Shown here: in pieces, positions 42,368 through 53,682 of the stretch
Numbering within the stretch: the first letter of the stretch is position 1
Layout of the letters: each line of letters opens with the position of its first letter
Origin: Piromyces finnis
Taxonomy: Eukaryota > Neocallimastigomycota > Neocallimastigomycetes > Neocallimastigales > Neocallimastigaceae
NCBI GenBank assembly: GCA_002104945.1
Contig: MCFH01000015.1
Coordinates: forward strand, 786,501 to 850,500
Reading direction: 5' to 3'
DNA: 64,000 bases
Made by a program: the position numbers and the translations under genes
The notes under the pieces: generated by a model
What the model saw: only the letters and a program-made list of their open reading frames with translations
Databases searched by the model: none
What the model was told of the DNA's origin: nothing

Positions 42368-43154
42368 TGTAAAATATTAATCTTAAAACAGATTATATAT
42401 TTAACAATAAAACAACTATACACGAAAACAAAAAAATAAAAGAATATTTTTTATTACAACTTTTACTTTTATTAATTATCAAAATTTAAAATAACAATTA
42501 CATCATCGATTTAATAAACAAAAATTACATGTATTTTTATTTTTTCATAATTAAATTCTAATATATTATTCTATTTAAATAAACATATATTTAATATAAA
42601 ATAAACAACACTAATCTAATTAAATAATAAAATAATATAAAATAAACAACACTAATCTAATTAAATAATAAAATAAAAGAACTAAACTAAACTAATTCAT
42701 TATACTTTTAATTCAATTTGAGTAAACTCAAAATTGAATAAAGTCCATGTATTTTCTATAAATTAATTTAATATTATCAATACTATTCTTAATATATTTC
42801 CTATTGAAATATAAACAAATCTATTTTTAAAACTCAGTTAAAATTATTAAACTATTCTAAATTTAAATAAAAAAGTATAATCTATTCTAAAATTAAATAA
42901 AAAGTATTTAAAAAATATATTAATTATTTAAAATATTTGAAATATTTAAATTTAATTAAAATTCTTTTATTCCTTAAATTTATATATTTACCTTTATTTA
43001 AATTTAACGGAATTATTATAAAATAATTTATTATTAAATTATTCCATAAAATTAATTCAAAAATTTTATAATCAATTTTACTAAATATTAATTTATTATT
43101 TAATAATTAATAATTAATTTTAAATAATCTAATGATATATATTATATCTTTACA
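42368..43154 (-). mobile_element. LTR, family A2, minus orientation
   Basis: Plus-strand ends TGTAAAATATTAATC at the left and TATATTATATCTTTACA at the right, the reverse complement of the A2 LTRs. A 39-base internal direct repeat (AATAATATAAAATAAACAAC near 42595 and 42630) lengthens it. Flanks TGTCG and ATATC do not match, so this is not a simple insertion. It separates gypsy debris from the subtilase relic. Confidence 0.83.
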
Positions 43155-44880
43155 ATATCAAATACTAGATATGTTGATAGATTAAATAGTATTCATAAAA
43201 ATAATACAACTATAGAAAATAAAAATAAAACAAATATAACATATAACAATGAAAAAGAAGATTTCTTTTATTTAGAGAATAGTATTAATAATAAATATGA
43301 TAAATACTATCTTATTTATGCTAATAATACATATGCTACATCAAAAGAAAATATTTTAAAAAAGAGAGAACACAATTTGTAAATTCAGTTATACATGAAA
43401 TACATGATTTAATTTTAGAAAATAAAGAAACATTCAAAAATCAAAATAAATTGAGCGATTTAATAAAAGATGCCCATCCCTTAAAAAAAAGAAATAATAG
43501 CAATAAATCAAATTTAGTATTTGAAATTGCTTCTATAAATGGAGTATCAGTACTATTTTTTTTCCTTTCATATGAACTCAATAAAATAATAAAATCTATG
43601 CCTTATATTCGTGATATTGAACCAGATAAAAAATTAAAATTAAAAATACCTTCCTATGATGTTGAAAATTCCAAAAGCGGACTAAGAAATAAGAAATTTA
43701 ATTTTATTAATGATCCTGAAATTGATAAGATTCATAATCATAATAAAAATATTTTTAATGACAATAAGGTTAATATTGAAAAAATTAAAAATGAGATGGG
43801 ATGGAAAGACGTTAAAATAAAAAAAAATCTGATCTTCATCTGTCTCTAATCTCTCAAGGTAAATTTAATTTAATTCATATAATTTTGAAAATTACGATAA
43901 AAATTATTATTATCCAAAATCATCTGGAAAGGGAATAGATATTTACATTTTAGATTCTGATTTTAATTTTAATCAATGAATATTTAAATAATAATGAAAG
44001 AGAAGCAAAGTGTTTAGGTGTTTTCCGTAATGGTACATTTGATAAATCTAAAGATTGCTCCATGCCTAACGACCCACGCGGAGAATTAGTTGGTGGTATT
44101 AAACATGGTGTTGCTAGAAGTGCTAATATTTATGGTATGGCTATTGAATTCGATGGTGAAGATGGAACAACAATCAATAGATCGAATTTTATTAAAACTC
44201 TTGAGTATATTAGAAACAATATACCTATAAAAAAAATTGATATATATTAAATATTTTTTTAGGGAAATATTTTTCTATTGAAAAGGATGTAGAAAAAATC
44301 AATTTTATTAAAGAAAATTTTGCGAAATTAAATGAAAAAGGAATTGTGGTTATTACTTCTTCAGGTAATAATTGGAATAATATAATTAAAGAATATAAAA
44401 ATGAAACATTTAAGACTTTCATACGAATTAGATAATGTCGTTTTTATAGGAAGTATTGATAATTATAGCTATTATACCGATCCATATTTAACTTATTGGG
44501 CAACATGGATATAAAATATATGAATCAAATAATTATTCAAGAGCCCCTTTTTCAAATTATGGAAAAAATGTTAATGTTTTAGCTCCCGGTTTTGTCATTC
44601 TGGAATTCATAAATGAATACATTGAAGTAGAAGACATATTCATTGGCACTTCCTTTTCCAGTTCAATTGTTGCTGGTGTAGCAGTAACAATTATGAGTGA
44701 ACATTCACTCAATAAATTTAACTCAACATCTATGATTTCTTATATTACTAAACATGATTTAAATGGTATCACCGATATACAACGGCCCAGATATATTTAT
44801 AAATAATGGAAAAAAAGTATATATAATATTTCATCATATTTATATAATGAAGACGAAATTGATTCAGCCAAAGAATAAAT
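43155..44880 (+). pseudogene. Subtilisin-like serine protease (S8) relic
   Basis: Successive frames encode a propeptide-like region (YYLIYANNTYATSKENI, VFEIASINGVSVLFFFLSYE, SMPYIRDIEPDKKLK) and MGWKDVKIKKN. The S8 catalytic domain follows: GIDIYILDSDF (catalytic Asp, 43953-43955), DPRGELVGGIKHGVARSANI, GIVVITSSGNNW (oxyanion Asn), APFSNYGKNVNVLAPGF, and GTSFSSSIVAGVAVTIMSEH (catalytic Ser, 44651-44653). In S8 proteases the second block normally starts with His-Gly; here 44077-44079 is CGC (Arg), so the His of the triad is lost. At least four frameshifts and several stops. The 5' end is cut by the LTR at 42368-43154. The only clearly host-type enzyme in the window. Confidence 0.85.
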
Positions 44881-45434
44881 AGATAAATAGTGTAAGTATA
44901 TAAATTATAATAAATATATAATTATTTTATATAAATTAATCACTAATGTTATAATTATTAGTAATACATATATGAATATTAAAAAGCTAAATTTAATAAC
45001 TACTGAAAATTATTTATTTAGGAATACTATTATATAAAATTAATAATTTTTAATAAAAAGAATAATTTATTTTAAAATAAATTTAAAAATACTAATGAGT
45101 GTTAATAAGTAATATTATATTTTTAAGGGTTTTAAAAAATCATATGTTATTTAAATTTTTATATGTATCATGTGTATTATAGTATGATTTATAAGTTATA
45201 TTTTTTTAATTAAATATTAAATTAAGAAACTTGATTTATCATCAATAAAAATTTTTAAAAGTAATTATACACAACATGTATATAATATTTATATTATATC
45301 TTTTAATATTATTAATAAAATATTCTATATAAACATTTAATAAATTTAATATTATTAATTATAAAAATAATAATATCTATATTGTAATACGCACAATAAT
45401 TTATAAACAATTTATTTAAATATTATAATTATAT
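44881..45434. repeat. A+T-rich spacer and inverted repeat I
   Basis: 45240-45430 is the reverse complement of 23405-23590 (CATGTATATAATATTTATATT..., CGCACAATAATTTATAAACAATTTATTTAAA). The first part (44881-45240) is A+T-rich with no recognised feature. Confidence 0.6.
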
Positions 45435-45667
45435 TGATATGAAATATTAAATAAAACATAAAATAAATTAAAATATTCATGTAATAACGTGACTAAAAGC
45501 AATTGAGGCGTAAGTAAATTCACACGATAAGATAAATTTAAGTAATAATATAAATTTATTTTATTTATTGTTTTTATTTATAATATTTTATATTTTATAT
45601 TTATATTTTATTATATTTTTATTATATAAGTTTCTCCCTAAAAAGGAAATAGAACTGAGTTATATCA
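45435..45667 (+). mobile_element. 5' LTR (family H) of a truncated G1 element
   Basis: TGATATGAAATATTAAATAA to GAGTTATATCA, 233 bases, inserted in repeat I. A primer-binding site follows directly, so this is the 5' LTR of a plus-strand element. It is a shorter version of the 3' LTR at 23642-24165. Confidence 0.85.
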
Positions 45668-45669
45668 TT

Positions 45670-45687
45670 TGGTGGAGATATCGGTTC
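45670..45687 (+). promoter_or_regulatory. G1 primer-binding site
   Basis: TGGTGGAGATATCGGTTC, two bases after the LTR. It begins with TGG, the complement of the tRNA CCA end, as expected for a minus-strand primer site. The first nine bases are the same as in the G4 site at 53683-53700. The tRNA cannot be named from the window. Confidence 0.7.
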
Positions 45688-45837
45688 TTTTAGAGGAAGA
45701 GGAAGTTATACAATTTTAATAAATTGTATTATTTAGTTTTTTTTTTACATAACATTTTTAATTCTGCTTATAGTTATTCATTAACTATATTATAAAAAAA
45801 ATATATAAATTATTATTATTTAATATTGATAATTGTT

Positions 45838-46207
45838 AGAGAAAGACTTAGCTAATACCAAGTGTAACATTTCGTTTGCCCAAATTCTGGATATTTGTCC
45901 TAAACTTAGAAGTAAATTAACTAAGAACCTTAAACTAGAAAAATTAAAATTTGTTAACTCTATGTATTTTAATGATGATTTTAATTTCTATAATAATAAC
46001 ATTACAGTTCATAATGCTAAATTTAAAAATGATGACTTAGGTATAGTCTTAGCCTCAGTCGATAATATTAAAAATAAACTCCTTATTGATTCTGGAAGTA
46101 ATCTAAATTTGGTTACTACTAAATATTTCAACAAATTGCCTGTGCAATATGAAACTGTAGGCGTTTGTCGCGGTAAAATTGGTAAAATTTTGTTAAGTAT
46201 AAAGTAA
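45838..46207 (+). pseudogene. G1 protease fragment with intact DSG
   Basis: KDLANTKCNISFAQILDICP, KFVNSMYFNDDFNFYNNN, LLIDSGSNLNLVTTKYFNKL, then YETVGVCRGKIGK, where it breaks off. Very close to 8320-8665 but keeps the DSG active site. Gag, between the primer site and here, is missing. Confidence 0.85.
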
Positions 46208-46425
46208 TTATACTAATACAAATAATAAAGATCTTAAATAACTATATACAAATAATATAACTATATAATAAAAATATTAATAATTACTAGAAAAATGTAT
46301 AAAAATTATATATTGTAATTTTTATATTTTAAAAATAGAGTTAAACACTGATAAGGAATATAAATAGTTGAAGGTTAAATCCTAAAGTTCTAGCTAATTC
46401 AACTATTTATGTTCATTCCTTAACA
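46208..46425. other. Spacer between G1 fragment and G4
   Basis: A+T-rich. ATAAATAGTTGAAGGTTAAA and its near-complement (AACTATTTATGTTC) form an imperfect inverted repeat near 46360-46415. TCAA at 46426-46429 is the target duplication of G4. Confidence 0.55.
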
Positions 46426-46429
46426 TCAA

Positions 46430-47195
46430 TGATGCAATATATTTCAAAAACACCATAAATAAAATATAATTGTGAACGTTAGCAATAGGGAATGATAGTT
46501 GAATAATATATTAGATAATATTGTATTTATTTCTATATTATAATAATAAAAATAAATAATAAAAACAAATAATAAAAATAATAGATTTTATAATAATATA
46601 ATTAAATAGATTTTGGTTTAAAGTTTCTTTATTTAATTATTATTATTATTATGATTATAAGATTAATAACATTCAATACTAGAAGAATCGAAAGTTATTA
46701 TTTAATAAATATAAATAATTAAATATAAAATGTAAATATAAAAATATGTTGATGAAATTCTTATTAATAATAAAATATAACTTTTTGAAATAATAAAAAT
46801 AAATAATAATTATTTTTTTCTTTTATAATTAATATTTTAAACTGAATTAAATATAATAAATACTTAATTATTAACCTAAAACTAACCTAAACTAGAACTA
46901 TTAAAATAAAATGAAATAAAATAAAACTTATACTTAAAACTAAAATATCAACTATTATTTATAAATGAAAAGTTCTCTCCTTTTTTATATCTTGTTCTTT
47001 ATTACTATTTTTATATCTTTTCATTTCTTGTGTAATTAATTATTCTAATATATGTGTAACATTTGCGTCATAATAATTTATACTAATATAGTCTAATAAT
47101 TATTAACACTAGTAATTGATATACAATTTATAAAAGGATTAGATATTATTCATAAAATATTTAAAATATTATATTTTTCTATGCATCTTGTATCA
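46430..47195 (-). mobile_element. G4 3' LTR
   Basis: Minus-strand start TGATACAAGATGC and end TTGCATCA, i.e. TG...CA with short inverted ends TGAT(A/G)CAA. Differs from the 5' LTR at only a handful of sites (for example near 46705, 47005 and 47095). Confidence 0.92.
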
Positions 47196-47210
47196 GGATG
47201 CCCCCACTTT
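47196..47210 (-). promoter_or_regulatory. G4 polypurine tract
   Basis: Minus-strand AAAGTGGGGGCATCC immediately before the LTR start TGATAC. Expected primer for plus-strand synthesis. It lies about 40 bases after the pol stop at 47249-47251. Confidence 0.8.
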
Positions 47211-47248
47211 AGATAAGACTTCGTCCCTTGAAGTCGTCGTATCTTTCA

Positions 47249-48352
47249 TTAATGTTTCATTTCAATAAAACTACTAATATAGGGGATTACATTCTTTAAA
47301 TGAACATTTCTTTCTGTAATATCATTTGTAATTGGGTCGCATACTGTTACAGTATTAAGTTGTTGTTTTACAATTTTTAAAGGTCCAAGGTAATAAGGAT
47401 CTAATTTTCTTCTATTAAAATTTCTAATTAGAACTAAATCACCAGGCTTAAATTCACTACGTAGTCTTTTGATTTGTCTTCTTCTATCTTTCCATAGCTC
47501 ATTAGCTGTTTCAATATTATTTATCGCTTCTTTAATCCATTGGTTATGATTTATAAATTTCCTAATATAATATTCTTCATTTTCTTCTTTTAACCTTTTA
47601 TCAACATTGATACTAAGTTCAAATGGTTGAAGGTCTCTTCTTCCGTATAAGAGTTCAAAACTACTAAATTTTGTAATTTCGTTTTTTGCAGTTCTAAGAG
47701 CCCATAATGCACTAGGTAGTGTTTCATCCCAATCTTTATTTTTCTTTCCTAATAATCATAAGTATTTTGATATTTCTCTATTTCGATTTTCAACTTCTCC
47801 ATTTGAGGCTGGATGATAGGTACTGATATAATGAACATATACATCATGTAAATCTAGAAAAACTTTTGTTTTATCAGATATGAATTGTGGTCCATTATCT
47901 GTAATTAATAATTCTGGTATATCATGTCTTGAAAATACATTAGTAAGGAATCGTATTACATCCTCAGATTCAGTTTTCATTAAAGGTTCTGCTTCAACCC
48001 ATTTGGTTAAATAATCTACCAATACAATTATATATTTATTTCCTCTAGCAGTAGTATATAACGGACCTATTAAATCTAAACCAACTCTACTAAATGGTAA
48101 ACCTGGAGGAGTTGCTAGATCTTCCGGATACATATTAGATGGTTGTGGTTTACATGTTTGACATTTATGACAATATTTAATAAATAATTTAATATCCTTT
48201 ATCATACCTTTCCAAAAATAATCTCTTCTTAGTCTGTGATATGTCTTGTATGTTCCTTCATGACCAATAGAATGAGCTTCATTAATTAGTTTCCATTTTT
48301 CATCACTATTTGTAATAACTTTTCTTAATAAATCATTTTGTTTATAATATTA
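47249..48352 (-). pseudogene. G4 integrase
   Basis: Same phase as the RT-RNase H frame, separated by TAA at 48350-48352. Zinc domain: INEAHSIGHEGTYKTYHRLR and YCHKCQTCK. Core: VGLDLIGPLYTTARGNKYII (Asp), LLITDNGPQFISDKTKVFLD (Asp), TYHPASNGEVENRNREISKY (Glu in N-G-E-V-E). A TGA at 47756-47758 follows KYL where the relative at 24636-24893 has Arg (KLLRLLA). The C-terminal domain continues in frame: KPGDLVLIRNFNRRKLDPYY and NVHLKNVIPYISSFIE, ending at TAA 47249-47251. Catalytic triad intact; only two nonsense codons. No chromodomain. Confidence 0.9.
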
Positions 48353-49684
48353 AAGTCTTGATAAAGCATCAGCTATAACATTCTTCCTCCCCTCTTCATA
48401 TAAGACTTTAACCTTCAAAATACTGAACTCTGTTATCCATTTAACATGACGACTTGATGAAGGTTCTTTACTATTAAAAATATAGACCAAAGGTTTATGA
48501 TCAGTATACAAAAGTGTGTCAAGGTTGTTGCCAGTTATAAATGGTTTAAATTTACACACACAGTAAAAAGCAGCTAATCCTTCAAGTTCAGTAATACTAT
48601 AATTTAATTCTGAATTAGATAATGTTCTGCTTTCAAAATAGAGATGTTTTTCAAAACCGTCATCATCTAATTGAATAAGTACACCACCTATTCCTGATTT
48701 AGATGCATCAGTACGTATTATAAATTGTTTATTGAAATCTGGAGGAGTAAGAATAGGTGCGATGGCTAATTTATTTTTAAGTGCTTCAAAAGCATTATTA
48801 GAAATATCATCCCATTTAAATATAACATTCTTCTTAGTTAAATCATATAGAGGTTTAGCAATTTGAGCAAAGTTAGAAATGAACTTTCTATAATAACCAA
48901 TAGCACCTAAAAATGAACGTAGTTGTTTAATATTTTTCGGAGGTAACCCATTCATAATAACTTGAACTTTAGAATCAATAGGTTTAATACCTTTAGTAGA
49001 AAGAGTGTGACCAAGTAGTTCAACTTCTTCTTTAAAAAAATGACATTTCTCTACATTAATTTTTAAACCGTTATTATGTAGAATTTTAAAAACCTTTTTA
49101 ATGTCTTCATAATGTTGCTCCAATGAATTAGAATAAATAACAAGATCATCTATATAAACAAATACACATACACCAATTAAATCAAAAAATATACGATTCA
49201 TTTCACGTTGAAAAGTGACCGGTGCATTACAAAGTCCAAAAGGCATAACTTGGAAATTAAAATTACCATATATGGTAGTGAAGCAAGTTATGTCTCTATC
49301 ATCAGGATGCATAGGTATTTGATGATAACCAGAGAATAAATCAATAGTAGATAAAATAGTAGCATTACCCACATAGTATAAAATATCATCAATCAAAGGA
49401 AGTGAATATTCATCTTTTATAGTGCAATTATTTACCTTTCTATAGTCAACACACATTCTTATTTGATTATTTTTCTTAGGTATTAAAACTACTGGAGATG
49501 ACCATGACGAACTAGAAGGAACAATTAATTTATTATTAATAAGCTTAATTAATTCATTTTTTAATGCATCAGCTTGCACTTTAGATAATCTATAAGCACG
49601 TTGTTTAATAGGTTGGGTTCCAGGATCTAAATTTATTCTATGTGGCATTAATTTAGAATGACCTAAATCTGTCTTTATTGCCAC
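48350..49684 (-). CDS. G4 reverse transcriptase-RNase H, open frame
   Basis: Complete RT and RNase H in one frame: HRINLDPGTQPIKQRAYRLS, SWSSPVVLIPKKNNQIRMCV, DYRKVNNCTIKDEYSLPLID, ILSTIDLFSGYHQI (motif A), QVMPFGLCNAPVTFQ (motif B), VCVFVYIDDLVIYSNS (YIDD), VELLGHTLSTKGIKP, RSFLGAIGYYRKFISNF; RNase H FIIRTDASKSGIGGVLIQ, ITELEGLAAFYCVCKF, LLYTDHKPLVYIF, GRKNVIADALSRL. As part of a polyprotein the ATG at 49684 is not the natural start. Ends at a TAA directly after DALSRL, perhaps Gln in the ancestor. Confidence 0.94.
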   Translation of the reverse strand: MAIKTDLGHSKLMPHRINLDPGTQPIKQRAYRLSKVQADALKNELIKLINNKLIVPSSSSWSSPVVLIPKKNNQIRMCVDYRKVNNCTIKDEYSLPLIDDILYYVGNATILSTIDLFSGYHQIPMHPDDRDITCFTTIYGNFNFQVMPFGLCNAPVTFQREMNRIFFDLIGVCVFVYIDDLVIYSNSLEQHYEDIKKVFKILHNNGLKINVEKCHFFKEEVELLGHTLSTKGIKPIDSKVQVIMNGLPPKNIKQLRSFLGAIGYYRKFISNFAQIAKPLYDLTKKNVIFKWDDISNNAFEALKNKLAIAPILTPPDFNKQFIIRTDASKSGIGGVLIQLDDDGFEKHLYFESRTLSNSELNYSITELEGLAAFYCVCKFKPFITGNNLDTLLYTDHKPLVYIFNSKEPSSSRHVKWITEFSILKVKVLYEEGRKNVIADALSRL

Positions 49685-50430
49685 TACATCGCTATACTCA
49701 GAAAATAGTTGTTTTATATTATTCTTACTAGAAATAGGTATTTCATCTATTATTTCATTTATAATAAGTTGCTTCTTATTATTATCACCATTATTAGAAG
49801 TAGTATTTTCTTTAACAATTGATATGAAAACAGGAAGTGGACTAGAACAGGAATTTTAAAATAAAATATTATTATCAGATATAGAAGTATTTTTAGTAGT
49901 TATATTATTAGGAACATATGATATATTTCACAATTATCTATAAAATCAGAAACTCTTAAATTAGAAATTTTATCAGAGGCATTATTAATAGAACACACAT
50001 TATTAAACTTATTCAACTCGCACTCTATATAGTTTTTATCATCATCTTTATTAATATTATTTGAATTGTTAAAATTTACATCATAAAGTAAAGGTGCTAA
50101 TTTAATACATTCATTATTATTATTAACATGTAATAAAGAATCGTCAACTAAATTTAAAATAAAATTATTTCTTTTCAATGTAGCAATTCCAACAAGTACA
50201 TCAAAGATATCATCTTTTTCTACCTCTCTAAAGTGATCTGTAAATGTGTGATTTCCTATTGTAATCTTAAGTTCATAGATATTTGAATCAATAGAACTAT
50301 TTGAGTATACTTGAAATATTTTTTCAGATACTCTACCAACTGGTAATTTCTGATATTGAATTTCTTTAATGCAGTAGTAGTAATTAGGTTTACACTAGCA
50401 CAAGAGTCTAAGAATATTTCCGCTGGTTGA
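49685..50430 (-). pseudogene. G4 aspartic protease and linker to RT
   Basis: FIENQPAEIFLDSCASVNLI carries the protease active site as DSC (50394-50408), where most retropepsins have DSG or DTG; its neighbours resemble DSGA types. A frameshift near 50365 is followed by SEKIFQVYSNSSIDSNIYEL and KDDIFDVLVGIATLKRNNFI (the conserved I-x-G strand). An Asn/Asp-rich linker leads through SDVVAIKTDLGHS into RT. The frame changes again between 49900 and 49684. Confidence 0.82.
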
Positions 50431-51866
50431 TTTTCTATAAATCCATTAACCTTAATGACTTTATGACTTCCAATAACAGTCATAACATTTATTAAAGATT
50501 TCTTATCAATTTCTTTTAATTTCAGAGCTTTAATAAATATGGATCTAAATTTTGGGAATAAGTCTAAAAGATAACCTAACTTTGTTACTACATCAGTAGA
50601 GGCAACTTCTTTTATTAAATCATTAATTTTGAAATCATCAATTAATTCCATCATTTTAATATATTTTTCTAATTTTGGATTACTAGTTTTACTCAGAGAT
50701 TGGGTTTCATTCATACTATCATTTAAGTTATTCTTCATTTCATTTAATTTTTCTTGTTTACTTAATTTTTTTGCATTTGAAATATTGGGTTTATTAATAA
50801 CAGACAAATCTAGGTAATTTAATTTATTTGTGTTATTATTATCATTAGTAGTTTCTGAGGTTTTGTCAATTTTGTTATTTTCTTCTTTAATATTATCATC
50901 TAAAACTAATATTTCTGATTCTTTAATTGGTATCACATCCTCAGAAAATGATACCTGTTTTCCCTTCTTTGTATTATTATCTGGACTTTTATTTTTATCT
51001 ATAATATTGGTTTCTATATTTTCCTCTAATGCTGTATCTTCATCCATAGCTACGCTTTTATTATTTTTATTGTTATTCATTTTTCGTTTAGCTAATTTTA
51101 AAGCAGGTGTGCTATAAGGAATAGGGTTTTCTTTTAACTTTCTTTCTGAATCCTTATATGAAGTTAGTCGCTTAGGTTTATTTGATTTTTCATTCTTTTG
51201 TGCGACTGCTACTACTTCTTCCTTCATGTTGAGATTACTAAATTTATTGTAATTACTTTCTTTTATATTTTTATTATTAAATTCGTTATCATAATGATTT
51301 TTCCTAGTCTTCTCATATGTTTTATTATTTTTATGATACTCATATTCATCATCATCATCATTATTGGTATTTATATTATTTTTATCACCATTAATAATAT
51401 TATTACTGTTATGAATATCATTATTTGTATAAATATCACCATCATTATGAATATTATTATTATTATCATTTTCATTATAAAATTCCTCATTATTATAAAT
51501 ATTCTTATTGTTATAAATATTATTTTTATTATAAATATCATTATTATTATAAATATTGTTATCATAAATCATATCATTATTTTTATAACTCTCAGTATCA
51601 TTATTAATATCCGCATTATGACTATTGACATAAATATCATTATTATAAGTATCGTTATTAATATAAACATTATCATTATTATAAATATTATCATTATAAA
51701 TATTATCATTATAAATATTATTATTATATATATTATTATTATTGTTATAAATATCATAATTATTTTGATTATAAGCATAATCATTTATACCATTATCATT
51801 ATTGTTATTATCATTATAAAATGATTTGGTTTCATCAAATTTATTAGTGTCACTGTTAACAAACAT
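50431..51866 (-). pseudogene. G4 Asn-rich region before protease
   Basis: An open frame from ATG 51866 that continues into the protease start (to 50256). The first ~190 residues are dominated by Asn with Asp, Ile and Tyr in a roughly periodic NNDIYNNN pattern. Then a charged segment (KLKENPIPYSTPALKLAKRK, KKGKQVSFSEDVIPIKESE), and a helical segment LEKYIKMMELIDDFKINDLI, TKLGYLLDLFPKFRSIF. KTKKGKQVSFSEDV-type text corresponds to the KVRFKDPP segment of G1, so this is the same inter-domain region, expanded. Probably disordered; function unknown. Confidence 0.8.
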
Positions 51867-51979
51867 AATATTTTCATTTATTTTATCATTATTATTATTG
51901 TTATTTAAAGAAGTTTCATTTGAATTAAAATAAATATCTGAATTGGTCTGATTACTGGGAGTTATCCTTCTCCCATAAT

Positions 51980-52985
51980 CTAGTTTAAATTATTTAATTC
52001 AGGTGGATTGTTTAAATTAATTTTGGTTGCTTTATTGTAATTATGTTCTGGTAAGTTCTTATTATAATAATTATTATAATATTGATTATTTAATTGATTA
52101 GGGTAATTATTATTAATATCGTTCCTGTTATCACTATCACTAATGTTATTCTTCATATTATTCTCATTGATATTACTGACATTATTAAATGCATTATTGT
52201 TCATTGTGTTGTTTTTATTATAATAACTATTAAAACCATTATTATAATATCCATTATATCCAATATTATTATTATTATTATAATTATTGTAGCTATTAAT
52301 ATTATTACTTTCATTATAATTATAATTTCCACTTGGATTAAAATTACCTTTCTTAAAATCATTATTGGTGTACATATAATTATTATTCATATTATTATAT
52401 TTATTTTTATGATAATAATCCATATAATTATTTTCATTAATGTTTCTATTACCCTTTTGGGTGTTGTTATTAGTATTAGTATTGAATCCATTTAAATAAC
52501 TATTATTGTTGTAATTATTGTTGTCATAATTATTATATAAATTTCCATATCTGTTATAAGAATTTCTTTGGTTATTAAATTGATTAAAATTATTGAAATT
52601 ATTTCTATTATTTCTTTCTCTTTTATTTGGACATTAACTAGCTTTATGTCCCATTTGCTTGCAATAGTAGCATTTGATACTCCTGAAGTTACTATTATTA
52701 AAATACACATTTTCATAATTTCTTGGGGTACCTGGATAGGATCTTCTGATAGGCTTTTCTTGTACATAATTTGAATAAAAGTTATTAAAATTGCTGTGAT
52801 TAATATTATCACTATCTTCATCTACTAATCCTCTATATAACGGATGGTCTAACAGAGCATTTCGAGTATTTTTTGTATTTTGGTATACCGTGGAAATATT
52901 GTTAGTTTCAGTTTTCTATGGTTCTTCTTTCGGCTTTCACAGCCTTTTCAGCAACTTTAAAAGCTTCGGATAATGTTTCACATTC
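51980..52985 (-). pseudogene. G4 Gag C-terminus, zinc knuckle and Asn-rich tract
   Basis: From 52985: LLAECETLSEAFKVAEKAVK and, after a frame change near 52915, STVYQNTKNTRNALLDHPLY. The knuckle region near 52640-52690 reads CYYCKQMGHKASxC, where x is a TAA, so the CX2CX4HX4C motif is otherwise complete. It continues NKRERNNRNNFNNFN into a long Asn/Tyr-rich tract (frame 51980-52423). At least two frame changes. Confidence 0.82.
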
Positions 52986-53439
52986 GGCTAATAACTTGGG
53001 AGTGTGGATAAACTCTTTTCTTAATAGAATTTAAATAGTCATCCACAGAAATGATTTTCATAAAATTTCTTTCCAAACGGTGATAAAGAGTTAAGTATTT
53101 ATAGTTGAAGCTTATTATAGTTTCATTTTGTTTAATTTTTAATGTTTTTAATACTGAACATTTATCCCCTGGATTTATTTCCAGATAATCTTCAATGGCA
53201 AATTGTACCTCTTTATAATTAGGATACCTTTTAACGTTATTGTGAGAGGTACATAAAGATTTCAAAACGTTCTTGATATCCGCTTCAACAGCAACTTTTA
53301 ACCACACAAATATTCTAGAGGGCTCCTGTATATCATGGATCTCCATGACACTTATGAAATCCTCCATCCAAGAATCAATATCCTTTCCATAATCGCAGAG
53401 GTATGGAAGGTCTCTTTTTATTTTAGTGGCGTCTACCAT
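52978..53439 (-). pseudogene. G4 Gag capsid N-terminal region
   Basis: ATG at 53439 is the natural gag start, following a leader of about 270 bases from the 5' LTR. MVDATKIKRDLPYLCDYGKD, IDSWMEDFISVMEIHDIQEP, RIFVWLKVAVEADIKNVLKS, KEVQFAIEDYLEINPGDKCS, ISFNYKYLTLYHRLERNFMK fit retrotransposon capsid helices. The frame is lost after SVDDYLNSIKKRVYP by a one-base shift near 52990; coding continues in the next entry's frame. Confidence 0.83.
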
Positions 53440-53682
53440 TTGAATTATTTATTTATTTTAAAATAAATTTTTATAATACCTTCTTATACTTATTAATATT
53501 ATAATGGTTTTTTTTTAATATATATATATAATAATATTTGTGTATATTTAATAGTTTTATAGTAGAGTTTTATTTATATAAAAGGATTTATTATAATTAA
53601 AAAAAAAAGGAATAAAATAAAAAAAAAATATAATTAGAATAGAAATAATACTATTATTGTTTCATATTATTCAATATTGCTA
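53440..53682 (-). other. G4 leader between primer site and gag
   Basis: A+T-rich untranslated leader with A-runs (53597-53627) and a (TA)n stretch near 53518-53530. No other feature recognised. Confidence 0.6.

Noticed and set aside
51198-51824. Long plus-strand Ile/Asn/Tyr-rich open frame
   Set aside because: It is the complement of the Asn-rich G4 coding tract; AAT/ATT periodicity keeps all frames open. No domain and no balanced composition.
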